Numbered from the stretch's first letter, positions 12,601 through 24,030 are shown. The stretch is 64,000 nucleotides of DNA from Sipunculus nudus (GCA_026874595.1 CM049318.1:21429456-21493455); one strand, 5' to 3'. Translations and numbers: made by a program. The notes: a model not told the origin generated them from the letters alone.

Positions 12601-15600
12601 GAATACGTGTCCCTTTGCTGAATTAGCTTTTCTGACAAACCATATATATCATGTTTATAGAGATTCAAGCGCCTGTGTTTATACCCACCTTGTCACGATT
12701 TACAATTGGCAATTTACTTAATCATTCAGGAAATGTAACATTGTAACTAACCTTTCAGTGCCTGGTGGGGAATTAACAGAATCACATATATATGCTTAGA
12801 GAACAAACACATTCTTCAGTAGCTGATTGAGAGGCAAATGCTGCTATGGCTTGACTGTTACCTTGGATTATGACCTGCGGAAGCAGTCGTTTTGGCTTTA
12901 GGACTCTTATCTTGATAAGCTAGGCAAACCTGAGTGGCCAGGTAACTGAATTGGTAGTTGTTGTCCTGGGAACATAACCCCCGCCTTCTTCTGAGCTTAA
13001 CACTTACAGATTTCACGTTTGGCATTAAAATCACTTTTTATACATAGATAAAAATGGGAAAGAACAATAAAAGAGGAAGAGATATTTTAGAAAACAGTTA
13101 CAGGCCATTTATTACAAAGAATAAATTGTTAAACTGTCAAAGTATTCTAAAATAGAAGGATAGATGATTTTTTCCCAACATTTATTATTCAAGGTACATG
13201 ATACATCATACAAGAAAGATAAGTATTTTCTTTCCAGAGGGATTACAAAGTTCACCTCTATAATGCTTATACAAAGGGATATTTCCATTCTAGCTAACAT
13301 GTAAGTGAACATGAATTGAACATATGATCATGGTTCTCAAATACGCAATTCGTGTCCCAATAATATTTAAGACTTGCATTGTTACCATATTTATGTTACC
13401 GACGCACATTTTCCTAATTAATAAATATTTATGAATTTATCCTCAAGGCATTGTCACTTACGTTTTCATGACATCCTAACATTACATGTACTCTGTTATT
13501 TTCAAGTATTTCTCAATTTTACAATTAATTGCACCTTCCTCCTCTTTCCAGGATTCAGAGTTTATAACATGTAAAAATGGATTGCTAAAAAATCTGTTTC
13601 CTGACAATATGGACATTTATTATTATCTGACAGCTTTATTTTTCCCATATCATTTGTGTTGAGTAAATAATATGTGGAATATTCCAGTGAAGTGTCTGTA
13701 ATTTAAATTCTTTAGTGCGCTGTCTTGCCTGCAGCCAGGTGTTCTGGTTTACCGGTTTGTGTGAATATTTCCTTAGCCAAAAATTCTCAGTATGGGGTTC
13801 TCTTGGTATTTTCTTCCTGCAAGGCTGATCTAATGGATTTTGTTGACCAGTAACCCAATGTTTTATCATGGAAATAAATGTCTCTAGGCTGTTTAACTGT
13901 CAAATCTGTTGATTGGATCAGTTTCTGTACAGCTTTTTCTATAACTTTATTTTTGTAATATATGTGCCGCTGAATTATGCTTTCTCATCGAAGGGGTGAG
14001 TTGGTTAAATGTAAATTAGGTTCCATCATCTTGTATTATATCATATAAAAAGGATAGATGATAAATATGCAATAAGAAAAGCCTAGAGATATTTTTGCAC
14101 ACTTTAACATGATATTATGATTAAATGCATACTTACTGTCAGGTATGAAATATATCGCAGATTTTGTAAAATTGAAAAAAATTGTACAGATTTAATAGAG
14201 GCTATAGTGTGGGATTCAAAATATGTACATGTCATTGTGACTCATTTCAAGATACATTTTACAACAAAATTGAACCAAGGTAGTGTGACGATATTTAACC
14301 CTTAATTGAGCGCTTCTGAAACCATTTTAACATGTCCTGTTAGAACTTTGTAAAAGTTCATTGGTTCAATAGGGTTTATTCTGGTTTTATTGTCCTTTTA
14401 TTTTTTATATCTTGCTATTTGAAGTTATTGGACCTTATATAACTTTTAAATAAAATTTTAGAGTTTTTACTCCTAGATATCAGCTGCCGGTGCAAAATGC
14501 AGATGATCGTACGGTGTAAAACAATTATTTCTTAACTCTTTTAGTTGTATCGGATCCATTATTACTTATTTGGGCAGTCTCAATAAGGCATGTAAGTTTG
14601 GTGTCCTATGACGTCACTTCCCTCTTCACTAGTGTTCCTGTGGATGAAGCCCTAAAGATTATCTTGGAACTGCTGGAGAATGAAGAGACCCTCAACGATA
14701 AGACCGACTTAAATTGAGCCCAGGTCACGGCCCTTCTCTGGTTATGCCTCAAGACGACTTATTTCATTTACAAAGAGGAGTACTATGTGCAGAAGGAAGG
14801 TGCAGCTATGGGCTCCCCAGTAAGCCCTATTGTGGCTAATCTCTACATGGAGAATTTGAGGAGAATGCCATCTCTTCATTCCCCCATCCGCTCAAATTTT
14901 GGGGTCGCTATGTCGACGACACCATCTCCTCGCTCAAAACCGCACTCATTGACCTCTTCACTGTCCACCTGAACAGCATCGACTCTAAGATACAGTTCAC
15001 AGTGGAACATGTTGAGGACAAGACGATTGCTATGCTTGACGCTAAGATTAAGATTCAAGACGACGAATCCCTTGAGTTCTCGGTGTATAGAAAACCCACA
15101 CACACCGACCAATATCTGCAATTCGACAGCCACCGGCACCTGCAACACAAACTTGGTGTGGTACGCACCCTCAAGCACCGTGCGCATGCAATCTGCAGCT
15201 CCCAGGAAGCCCTAGAAATGAACTCGACCATCTAGACAAAGTTCTCAGTGTATCGGGCTACCCTCGCTGGGCGAGAGAGACTGCCCCTCACACGAACAAA
15301 ATTGCGCCCCACCCTGGTACTGAGCGCTCTTTTCCTGTTAAAGGTCATGTCACGATCCCCTATGTGGAAGGCATTTCTGACATTCTAACCAGGAAATTCC
15401 GCAAATTGGGTGTTGTAACCCATGCGGTCCCTGCAAACTCCATCCGCAGACATCTTGGTACCCCTTAGGATAAGGACCCCATGTCGGATATTGGTGGTTT
15501 TGTGTACCATCTCCAATGTGCAGACTGCGACCTCCACTATGTCGGTGAAACGGGTAGAGCCTTTAAAGTACGTCACTCAGAACATCTAAAGGACGCAAAT

Positions 15601-18600
15601 TCCCCCGTCTTCCAACATCTCATAGTACGGGACACCATCTAGAAAAAAGCAAAATAGTTGACAAAGATTCACGCTGGTTCGAACGCGGCATACGCGAAGC
15701 TATGCAGATACGAAAACGCCAGCCCACTCTCAACCAGGACCAAGGGCGCCACCCTCTCCCGAGGACCTACAACTCCTTGTTGTTTGTGCCTCACGGCCTA
15801 TGGCAACGTGTCAACAACAAACTAAGGATTTCCCCTGGCCTTGTTCACGCCATTCAGTGAACAAGTCTGGTATAGACCAGACGAAAGCTCTGCTATAAAA
15901 TACTTTGCATGTGAGCACTGTTAAATTGTTTCATATTTATTAAGGCATGTACATGATCCACCATGTACAGTAATAGACCACTCTAATTTTTTTGTGTATA
16001 CTTTTGTATATTTTTAGTCGTCTAGGATCAAATACGCATTACTTTGAAAGCGTATATGAGATAGCAGAGATCTAACGGTGCTATACAGACGGAAGTGAAG
16101 TGTTAGGAAAACTTTTATACTGAAATCGATTGCATGAACAGTATAGGTAGAAACAATATACTAGTACAGTGAAACCCGTCGAAAGCGGACAGTCAAGAGA
16201 CTCAATCATTTTGTCCTTAATAGTGAGGTGTCCTTATTAGGCAGGTTGACCTTGGTTGATAACTGAGGGATTATAAATAAAGACAACGAACGGCTGCAAG
16301 AACGTGTTTATTGTATTATATCAGATTTCATGTACATGTTCAACATGTTCATGCACACATCATGCATTCAGTAGTCATATGCAAACTGTGATTATTTTTA
16401 CTTATTTCAAGTAGTGAACAATATGAGGAGAAATTCCTATGATTATGAAGACATCCGTAAAAACAATGTTCATATACTCTGATGTAAAATGTAGCACGGG
16501 CTCGCTGAAACCACTCCCACACGGTAACATTCAGTTGTTCATGCGGACTTCTCGTGCAGAACCTCTTGCGGTCGTTGGCGGCATTTTTCCATGAGTTGTC
16601 ATGATCCTCTGCATTGCGTTAAAGAACTGACGCAACCTGTGTCTTGCCACACATAAATTCTTCTGCGTTCTTCTCGTATTCAGTCGAATAAGCTTGACTT
16701 TCTCAGAAAGCGTCAGCTCTCGCCTAGAAGTACACGTGGTGCGACCTGGCGGCATCGATTAAAACTACCCTCGTTCAGCTGTAGACTGGTACCCTGCTCT
16801 ATTATGGCCCTCAGCCAAGCATAGAGACAGGCGTACAACGCCATCTTGAGCACTCCCAGTTGCAACTCTTGACTTACCTGTAGACTGGTTCCAATTCCAG
16901 TCTGCACTCTCATACCGTTTGTAATGGACGTTCACGCGATCCTGGCTGGTTATCCGTGAAGATTATAAAATGACTTTCTTTAGTTATTTAAAGTTTCCAA
17001 ATATTGAAAATAAGTTGTTGCACAAAAATTAACTGATGGATGAATAAATGACACGATATACTGAATCTTTAATATTCAATTGAAGGTGGCTTGGTTTATT
17101 ATCAATATCTATTAATCTAATCATACATGTCACACGAAATGTACAGCAAACTTTTGACAACTTCTCTGAGCAAACGAAATGCTTATTTTTTATCATATGT
17201 AATACATACTGGAGTTGGAACCAGTCTGCCGGGGGTACTAAAGATGGCGTTGTACGCCCGTCTCTATGATTGGCCTAGAGCAGCGTTGCCATAATAGAGC
17301 GGGGTACCAGTCTAATTCAGTTGTAGCCTCTGCCACAGGCTCGATTGACCACTGGGGGGTTGCGGAGCGCCACCGTGTGTCTGTGTAAGAGACTAGCTTG
17401 TCCACGGCGGAACACTACAAACGACTACGGAGTGAGCACGTGTTGGACACTGATCGAGCAGATCAGTTTGAGGTATATTAAGCAAAACTAATTATAATTT
17501 CAAACAGCCTGCTACAACAAAGTGGCTAAGTTTACAGTTAGAAATTTGTGTGATGGGATCAGGGACGCATGGGTAATCGGCAGCCATTAAATCAATTTAA
17601 TGACCCCACGGTCGCACGAATAATATGCAGCTTCGAAACGTGTGAATGGTCATTCGTGAAATAAAGTGACACGATGTTTACCGCTTCAACCTTGCTGTGT
17701 TTATCTTATGGGCACGTCACACCGTGACATGAGCACGTACATGCATTAAGGTAACAACTCGGGATTGCATAATCCTTTGTGTTCCAGTCCCGGGAACAAC
17801 AACAGTACCGGTGACCTTTGATGTTGCCCGGGGCGAGTAATCAGTGTCCGCCAGAGAGGACGTATATCGTGTCCGTATTTGTCAGGTTCATTTACACTTT
17901 GAATGTTGGTTTGAGTTGAAATCTGCTGTCCGTTGTCCGCAGCAGTGAGGTGTCCGCCTTTTAGAGGTTCCGCTTATACATAACATATAGGGAATTTTGA
18001 AGGGACTTAATTATCCTGTCCGCTATAGCCAGTTGTCCGCCTAAGTGAGGTGTCCGTTAGACCAGTTTCCACTGTATATAGTTTCTATCCAAATCAGCCT
18101 GACTATCCTGTTCACATATTTGTGTGAAGAGTGTCCAGATACATTCGACACTTTGATCAATATTGTTTACCTGGATCGGAACAGATGCGGAAGAGTATTT
18201 CACCATGGAATAGCACTGCTCCGTTATAACATGAAATTTCTCAGATTAGGAAGACAGAGGACCAGTTGTATAAATTGTATTGTTATACATCACGCTTAAG
18301 GTTTAAGTTTTATCAATTTATATTAGTTCAAATTAGTTTAAAGATGCTGTTATGAAGTGGTTACTTTAAATATTAGTTATATACACCTGCAGAATGACAG
18401 AAACATTCAGCTAAGTGTCAGTGATTGATGTATCCTGATATTCAGACAAAGCCAGAAAAAATTATTGCTTTCGGTACATTATTTTAGTTTAAAAAATAAG
18501 TAATTCAGGCTTCCCAGATCCGCCAGAATAGCTAAATCAGGAGTTCAGAGAAAACTGGTTATTTCAGTGACATCATAGGTAAGGATATTAGCTTCATATA

Positions 18601-21432
18601 TAAAGTTATTTTGCTGAGAACTTTGGTTCAATCGGATCACAGGAAAGTGAGAAAAGTTGGAAAGTACACTTCAGTTTCTAAGTAATTGTGGCCTACTTTA
18701 GGTCATTCAATAAGGTTTAGCTTTTATGACGAAATGCAGAAATATGGATATGTATGTCTCATATGTGTCGTGAAAGCTCGGCATCAAAACTCTTGTATCG
18801 TGCATGCCCACGTAGCTAGACTGAGCGGCTCTGTCAGAGAGAAAGGGAGACTGGCCCATGCCGCTAGCTGTTAAATAAAGACCTCTCATCATACTGATCT
18901 CGGAACATTTTCAGCAACGTGCATCAGTTACTGTATGTGGTACAGGTGGGGGCGTCCCAAACCCCACCTTCGTATCAATACATATTAAAATGACTTAAGT
19001 CCAATGCTACAAATACATATTTGGAATCCCTAGAGGATCGTCTGATCCGCTAAATATAAATAGGTTTTCTTGTAGGTCTTGAGATTTCAAGATTTAAAGC
19101 AAACTGTTAAATAAGCATTTTATATAACATGTTTTCTAACATATGTACAAATCAGAATTATTCCTGATGTCTTTTGAGAAATTTCCCTCTAAAGATTGTG
19201 TTATTGACTGAAATACTGCTATGAGAAAATGGACGAAAACTGTTTTTTTACTGTAATTTATTTTCATTCGATAACTGAAATGTGAATGGAAGAGACAGTT
19301 GTATAACATAACAACATCCATATTATTATATTATTAAGTTCCCTAACTCTTGCATCAATCTCAACCATTTATCATGTACAAGAAAGGGATATTCATGCGT
19401 GTTATGTCTGTAAATATGAAACTCAGAAGGGGCGGGGATTATGATACCAGCACTAAATAAGGGTAAATTTATAAACAGGTTCATTAGTTATTAGTTCACC
19501 TTGCTACCCTGGCTTAAACCAATTAAGAGCCAATAACATGACCCAGCTCATCTACATAAGCAGTGCTCAAGCTTACAGACATGCTACTGAAGGTAACAAT
19601 CTAAAATGTCAATCAAGTCTACACTCCATGTGCTTACCATTTGAAGACTGAGGTGGTACTCTTAATACTGAACTATATTGCACATAACAGAGCTTTGTCA
19701 CAAGATGGGACAATGACATACTGACAGTTTTTCATTCACAACTTTTCTGAAAAAAAGATTTTTTAATGATTTTTAAACAACACTAATGCCTAAAATTGCA
19801 TTTAAGTTTTATTCACATATTGTATGGAAGAGAATTGATAAGATTTCAGTATTTTTCTAAAGGATGGATGACACGCCCGGGGGGTCTAGGATAAAAGTCT
19901 GGCATAAGGACTATTAATAAATAAACCCATCTAAATACTTAACCCCCCCCCCCCCTCCCAAACACGCACAGATGACCTGTTGTTTTTACGCTCTCTGCTT
20001 TCATTTTAATCCGGGATGGTAACGAATAGCTACCGATCGGACAGCATTGGTTAAAGGCAATTCTAGCCATGTTTACTTGAGCATTCACTTTGGTATAAAC
20101 ATGCATGAATGACACCTAACCTGTTGTATATTAAACTTCTCCCGTTGTCATGAGATTCACATAACTCTGTTGTTTATATAGAATGTGTACAACTATTTGC
20201 ACTATAATATTTTTATTATCGTTAAAACAATCAATAAACCACAGAATCATTACTTATGATTTTCACACGTTTGTATAAAAACAAATGAATAACTTAATAT
20301 TTGTGACCAAACATCTGATTTTGAATTGATTTGTATAAATATGTAATAATAAATATGCCGTAATAAATTGTTATTTATTTATCAAGTCTATCGTACAGAC
20401 ATGATAACATACAAAGTATCTCGATGAAAGATGTAGATATTTATCGTGCATTGCAACACTACTAACAGAAATAAAGAGTGCAGTGTTAAAAGCCATTGTA
20501 CTGGCTTAAATTGTGGAGATTCTGTAATTACTTTTACCAACTCTGTCTGAGCATACTCATCTGTCTTAAATAAGAACCTAATGACAATTTTATTTCTGGT
20601 CTTTTTATCGTGTGAGTTGGACATATTTCGATATATCTGTCCATCCTGCTCCGTCATATAGCTTACATTGCTACTAAAATTAGTGATTAACCATTCAGTA
20701 TGTTTGGCAACTGTCAGAGCACTTTCCGAACCGCATTTCAACGTGCCCATGCAGTGTTGGAGACGGGACGCAAGACCAGTAGTTTTAGGATATTATATTT
20801 TAAAAGTTTAGAACGTTCTTATTTCCTCTATCGTCCTAGGCCCCTTACTTGTTTTTATTATGGCTGAAAATAAATCTTTCTACTGAATATTGTTCGTTTG
20901 CTTATTAGTTCCTTATCATTCCTTAGGTAATCTGCATAACCAAATAATTTTTATTATCTTTTTGACACATTTATTTGTTCTTATTTTCTAACTTAGCTAT
21001 CTTTGAATGTTTATTGTATTGTTCATTGTTATTATTTTTTATTTTTCTCCCCAAGGGCATGACCCCGATTATAATAGAGTATTCTTCTGGTAGTGCTATT
21101 CTGGACAATGTTAAAATTTTGTTTAAAATCCTACGAAGCAGCCGGAACAAAAGAACTACCTTAAGTATACATACAATAAAACGTGTATAAAGCGCATTTC
21201 TACCTGTCATCTTAATGAATTCTCGATTTTATACAATAAAGATAAGGACCTTGGTGTTTTATTATTTCTTCTGTATTTCCAGGGAATAGAAAGCATAAGT
21301 GATCACGCAATCACTTTCCATTACGTCACGCCAAACGATATGTATAAGATGGAGTTCAACGTGTACCATCTCAGACCATACGGCGTGTACACCAGAGCAC
21401 AGGACATCAACGCCCCGCCCACTCAAGGATAA
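9638..21432 (+). CDS. C1GALT1: C1GALT1-like core 1 beta-1,3-galactosyltransferase (GT31), copy A, three exons
   Basis: Predicted type II Golgi enzyme of family GT31. Members transfer Gal from UDP-Gal to GalNAc-O-Ser/Thr to make core 1 (T antigen). Exons: 9638-9986 (349 nt), 11535-12205 (671 nt), 21283-21432 (150 nt). GT/AG borders and phases fit, giving 389 codons plus TAA. Residues ~8-28 (WQILLTFSVGFLTGIFLSTF) form the signal anchor. A variable stem runs to ~116, then V-A-C-L-I-L-T-T-P opens the catalytic domain. The metal/UDP-binding DxD is ADDDTY (D213-D215). SGGAGY (~252-257) and the acidic I-E-D-L-E-L-G-K-C (~E285) follow. The C-terminus ITFHYV...MEFNVYHLRPYG is family-typical. The start is chosen because it precedes the anchor and is matched in copies B and C. 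Oddity: the Cys-Cys of vertebrate GCCSD reads ESISD here. Intron 2 (9.1 kb) carries two inserted transposons. Activity is unproven. Confidence 0.9.
9987..11534 (+). other. intron 1 of GT31 copy A
   Basis: It begins GGTTTGTACC (donor at the second G) and ends with TACTACAG. It holds a poly-T run near 10029 and the dispersed repeat described at 10860-11225. The 124-residue frame starting at 10853 is non-coding intron: its sequence recurs, disrupted, in three other places in the window. Confidence 0.8.
10860..11225 (+). repeat. dispersed intronic repeat, copy 1
   Basis: Blocks TTTGTTTATATCCATGTGTT, ACATTCAACAAGGACATCTG, ATGACCTTTCATCTTCGCAC and AAGAACTGTTTTAAGAGGAA occur in the same order, inverted, at 28975-29345 and 32780-33080. 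A more diverged copy lies in direct orientation at 45390-45700. The copy in B follows from the A/B duplication. The other two lie outside it, so this is a separate dispersed element. Confidence 0.65.
12206..14583 (+). other. intron 2 of copy A, left part shared with copy B
   Basis: No gene. Several stretches (about 12740-12990, 14106-14300, 14330-14470, 14520-14590) match intron 2 of copy B in inverted order at 27370-27610, 26890-27150, 26750-26880 and 26650-26740. Both introns therefore descend from one duplicated block. Confidence 0.7.
14595..15940 (+). mobile_element. 5'-truncated Penelope-like retroelement (RT + GIY-YIG)
   Basis: Reverse-transcriptase motifs lie in order: SYDVTSLFTSVPVDEAL (motif A), QKEGAAMGSPVSPIVANLYM (motif B) and GRYVDDT (catalytic YxDD, about 14910-14925). 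Then comes a thumb-like region with VYRKPTHTDQYL. A C-terminal GIY-YIG nuclease core follows at about 15495-15590 (GFVYHLQC...YVGETGR...R..EH). The tail R-W-F-E-R-G-I-R-E-A...P-T-L-N-Q-D-Q-G-R-H ends at a TGA at 15858. Breaks: in-frame TGA near 14715, a frameshift just after LYME near 14850, and a stop near 15468. The element starts inside the RT domain, so it was truncated on arrival. An 11-bp direct repeat TAAGGCATGTA flanks it (14584-14594 and 15941-15951), and the paralogous intron of copy B lacks it. Confidence 0.92.
15857..15900 (+). ncRNA. hammerhead-like hairpin at the Penelope element 3' end (degenerate)
   Basis: Directly over the stop codon the sequence reads GTGAACA, an unpaired A, a perfect 7-bp hairpin GTCTGGT-ATAG-ACCAGAC, then GAAA, GC-TCT-GC and TA. 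This matches stem II, the GAAA core and a minimal 2-bp stem III with a UA cleavage dinucleotide. The 5' core differs from CTGANGA by C3 to G and G8 to C, two positions known to pair with each other. An extra A and the lack of a clear stem I make present activity doubtful. Penelope-like elements are known to carry hammerhead motifs in their terminal regions. Confidence 0.35.
15952..16164 (+). other. intron 2 of copy A between the two insertions
   Basis: This segment (for example ACATGATCCACCATGTA, CGCATTACTTTGAAAGCGTA) matches copy B intron 2 inverted at 26370-26625. It confirms that the elements on both sides are insertions into a once continuous intron. Confidence 0.75.
16167..18074. mobile_element. 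pogo/Tigger-type DNA transposon remnant, 1.9 kb, with TA target duplication
   Basis: Left end CAGTGAAACCCGTCGAAAGC and right end GTTAGACCAGTTTCCACTG form terminal inverted repeats. TA dinucleotides flank both ends (16165-16166, 18075-18076), as in the Tc1/mariner superfamily. On the minus strand at about 16531-16755 a fragment reads TSRRELTLSEKVKLIRLN, later ending in ARGSAREVRMNN, like the opening helix-turn-helix of a pogo/Tigger transposase. No DDE domain remains. Internal repeats of GTGAGGTGTCC lie near both ends. Copy B intron 2 has the uninterrupted site (TA once). A smaller foldback element is nested inside at 16783-17313. Confidence 0.88.
16783..17313. mobile_element. nested foldback (long inverted repeat) element inside the Tigger copy
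   Basis: AGACTGGTACCCTGCTCTAT at the left is answered by ATAATAGAGCGGGGTACCAGTCT-type sequence at the right. The arms stay complementary for about 110-120 bp, through the 'GCGTACAACGCCATCTT' and 'AAGATGGCGTTGTACGC' blocks to TGGTTCCAA/TTGGAACCA. TTCAGCTGT (16774-16782) and TTCAGTTGT (17316-17324) flank it as a probable 9-bp target duplication with one mismatch. The sister Tigger copy at 36337-37977 lacks it at the same place (GTTCAGCTGTCCC). No coding sequence is inside. Confidence 0.75.
18077..21282 (+). other. intron 2 of copy A, right part
   Basis: No gene. Pieces match copy B intron 2 inverted: 18080-18300 with 26200-26360, 20500-20560 with 25500-25600, and 21190-21282 with 24192-24260 plus 24537-24560. 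A short CATGACCCAGCTCATCTAC segment near 19500-19640 is a direct relative of the 27370-27610 block. It contains a C run near 19944-19956. The 120-residue minus-strand frame at 20388-20750 is not preserved in the copy B counterpart and is not called. Confidence 0.65.
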
Positions 21433-22700
21433 CAACCATCCATTGAAGAGAACTGTAACGAACACAGGAATTTATTCTGAACCAGCAATTATCACATGGC
21501 AAAGCGTATCAGACTCACGGTTACGACGTCCTATCTGTACCAAAACGGCAATGGATATGGATCTATCTGCCTACCTAGTTGTATAACCAAAGGGTCCATA
21601 ATATAAACAGTATATCAGCTTTGCCTGCTGGCTATAAAACGTTCCAGTAATACTTCAGTTATTCTCTTCTTACTCTAGGGTTTCATAGTTACCTATATAC
21701 GTCAGACCTACTGACCCTTGTCTCCTGACGCAACACTAAACTTATACCCCTACTCCAGTATATTAACGACTACGCATACCCCTACCTGAGGTATATAAAT
21801 GACCACAGAAGCCAATCCTACCTCTAAACGGCTTCCTGAAGCCCTTGGTGAATCACTTCTACCCCAACCTTTCTTTGACATGTGACCTCAAACAATGTAA
21901 CTTATTGACCAATGAACAAAAAGTGTACTCTATGGCTTCTATGTAGATACTTTCTTCGGTCCTGCTGATGTTAACAAAGCTGTTTCAAGGTGACCTTGAT
22001 TTATATATTTTCCTTGCATAACTTTAGAAAATAATCTGTAATCTAAGCAGTAACTATAAATTTTAATAAACTAACAGGTTTATCATAATCCTATTCTAGA
22101 TCCTCAATGGTAAACATGAATGTACTAAACACTCCCTGTGTATGCTATGGCGTCACATGTAAGCAAATAGTTACTCTTTTTTGAAACTGTTTACGCCAGT
22201 TTATATCAATACATCAGCATTCATATGACATTATATCAGTGATGTTTATAAAGAAACATGTTACATATGAAACATAAAAACTATTAAGACATCTTTTATT
22301 ATTGATATTTGTGTAAAATTCTTTAATAGAAAGCAGGAGCTCTTCACTGAAACATTCAAAATTATAAGAGCGTAAATATTACCTTATAGAACCATCCTGG
22401 TTGTTTTATCAAGTAGTTTCTGCCGACAAGGGAGTAAAGCCTTGAATACAGGCCCCTGAGACAAGACACTCGTCGCAGAGACACTCGTCTAAAACGTCCC
22501 TCGACCCCAGAGACACTAGGCCCAACAGACACTCGCCTCTATTGAGATGTAAATTAGGATGAATGTTGATGGGCGGTTTTTCATTCTCGTTGTCAGAGCT
22601 GCGTCTGTATGGTAATTCTGACGCTCTATTGATTTGAATGTTTCGGTGAAGAGATACAGTTTTCTATTAAAGAATTGAATACAAATAAAATAATGTGTGC
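21433..22700. other. 3' flank of copy A, centre of the inverted duplication
   Basis: The 3'UTR of copy A presumably lies at the start, but I cannot place a polyadenylation signal with confidence. No other gene, exon or RNA is seen. ACACTCGTC-type short repeats occur near 22468-22530. Confidence 0.4.
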
Positions 22701-22704
22701 TTTC

Positions 22705-24030
22705 CCTTTTTAGCTCAGATGACGGTCTGTCATCTGAGCTATAGCTATCACCCTTTGTCCGTCGTCCGTCCGGCCGCCCCGCCGTCCGGCCGTCTGTCCG
22801 TTAACAGTGCACAAATCGTAACCTTTAGTCCTAGAAAACTCTAACTGGACATAAAGGGAGGTCTTAAGCGAATCTACTTGGAAACCTGAAATTAAGTCAT
22901 GGTGAAAACATGATTTTGAGCACCAAGACAGTCAAACGAGGCACAAATTGTATCCATTAGGCCTAGAATCGTTTAAAGTAAAAAGGAGGTCCTGGGCAAA
23001 TGTCCTGGGCATGAAATTAGGTCACCATGGCCTTTATTCTTTGACCAACAGGAAATAAATATCATATGAGCACCCTGTCAGATTGGTACAAATCGTATCT
23101 GTTAGGCTCAGAATCTTCTAAACGCAACATCTCGGGAGTTCTGCCCAAGTCTTCTTGGAAACCTAATAGGTTATGGGGACCTATATTCTGCGACCAACGG
23201 ACCTAAAACAATATTGAGCACCTAGACATTTGGAGGGGCACAAATTGTACCCATAAGCCCAAGAATCCTCTAATGTAACATTCTGGGAGGCCCTGGTTCA
23301 ATATTATTGGGAACATGAAATAAGTTTACTGTGACCTATATTCTGTGACCTATAGGAAAAAGATGACAAATGTGCACACAGAATGTCAGATTGTATCTGT
23401 TAGGCCTAGAATCATCTAACGCAATACACACTAAGTTCTTGGCAAATCTCCTTTTGTATCAAATAAGCCTTGAATCTGTTCATGTTATTTTCTTGGAGGT
23501 CCTGGTCAAATGTCCTTGTAAACATGAAATTAGGTCACGGTGAACTATACTCTGCCGACCTATAGGGAAAAAGATGTCAAATGTGCACACTGAATGTAAG
23601 ATGGACACAAATCGCATCTGTTTGGCCTAGAATCTTCTTTAGAAACACCTAGGGAGGTTCTGGGCTAATTTCCATGGAAAGCTGAAATTAGGTCATGGTG
23701 ACCTATATCTACGACCTACTGGACACAAGTTGTATCCATTAGGCCTAGAATTTTCTAACATAAGATTCTTGGAGGTCCTGGGCAAATGTCCTCGGAAACC
23801 TGAAGTTAGGTCATGTGGACCTATATTTTGTGAGGTACGAGCAGAAAACCTAATTTTGAGCACCCAGTAAGTCAGACGTGGCCATAATGTAAAAATGTTG
23901 GAGCCAGAAACATAATTGTAATGTCTCCTGGGACAACAAAATAATTGCACTGTGACCATATTCTGTGAGCTATGTGAGGGAACATGACTTTAGCACCCTA
24001 TCAATCAGACAGGCACAAATGGTAGCCGTT
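22705..24030 (+). repeat. third tandem-repeat element: perfect hairpin head and ~145-bp degenerate monomers
   Basis: AGCTCAGATGAC (22712-22723) and GTCATCTGAGCT (22729-22740) form a perfect 12-bp stem with a 5-nt loop. CTTTGTCCGTCGTCCGTC and variants follow. Then TTAGGCCTAGAATC-type blocks recur near 22957, 23103, 23249, 23400, 23620 and 23738, with GGAGGTCCTGGGCAAAT, GAAATTAGGTCA and GTGACCTATATTCTG in each unit. The monomer is a recognisable relative of the 337-bp monomer (ACCTAGAATCTTC, GAGAGGTCCATG, GAAATTAGGTCTCTGTTACC). The array stops against the broken last exon of copy B. Confidence 0.8.

Noticed and set aside
20388-20750. 120-codon minus-strand frame in intron 2 of copy A
   Set aside because: The inverted counterpart near 25500-25740 in copy B does not keep the frame, and no motif is visible.
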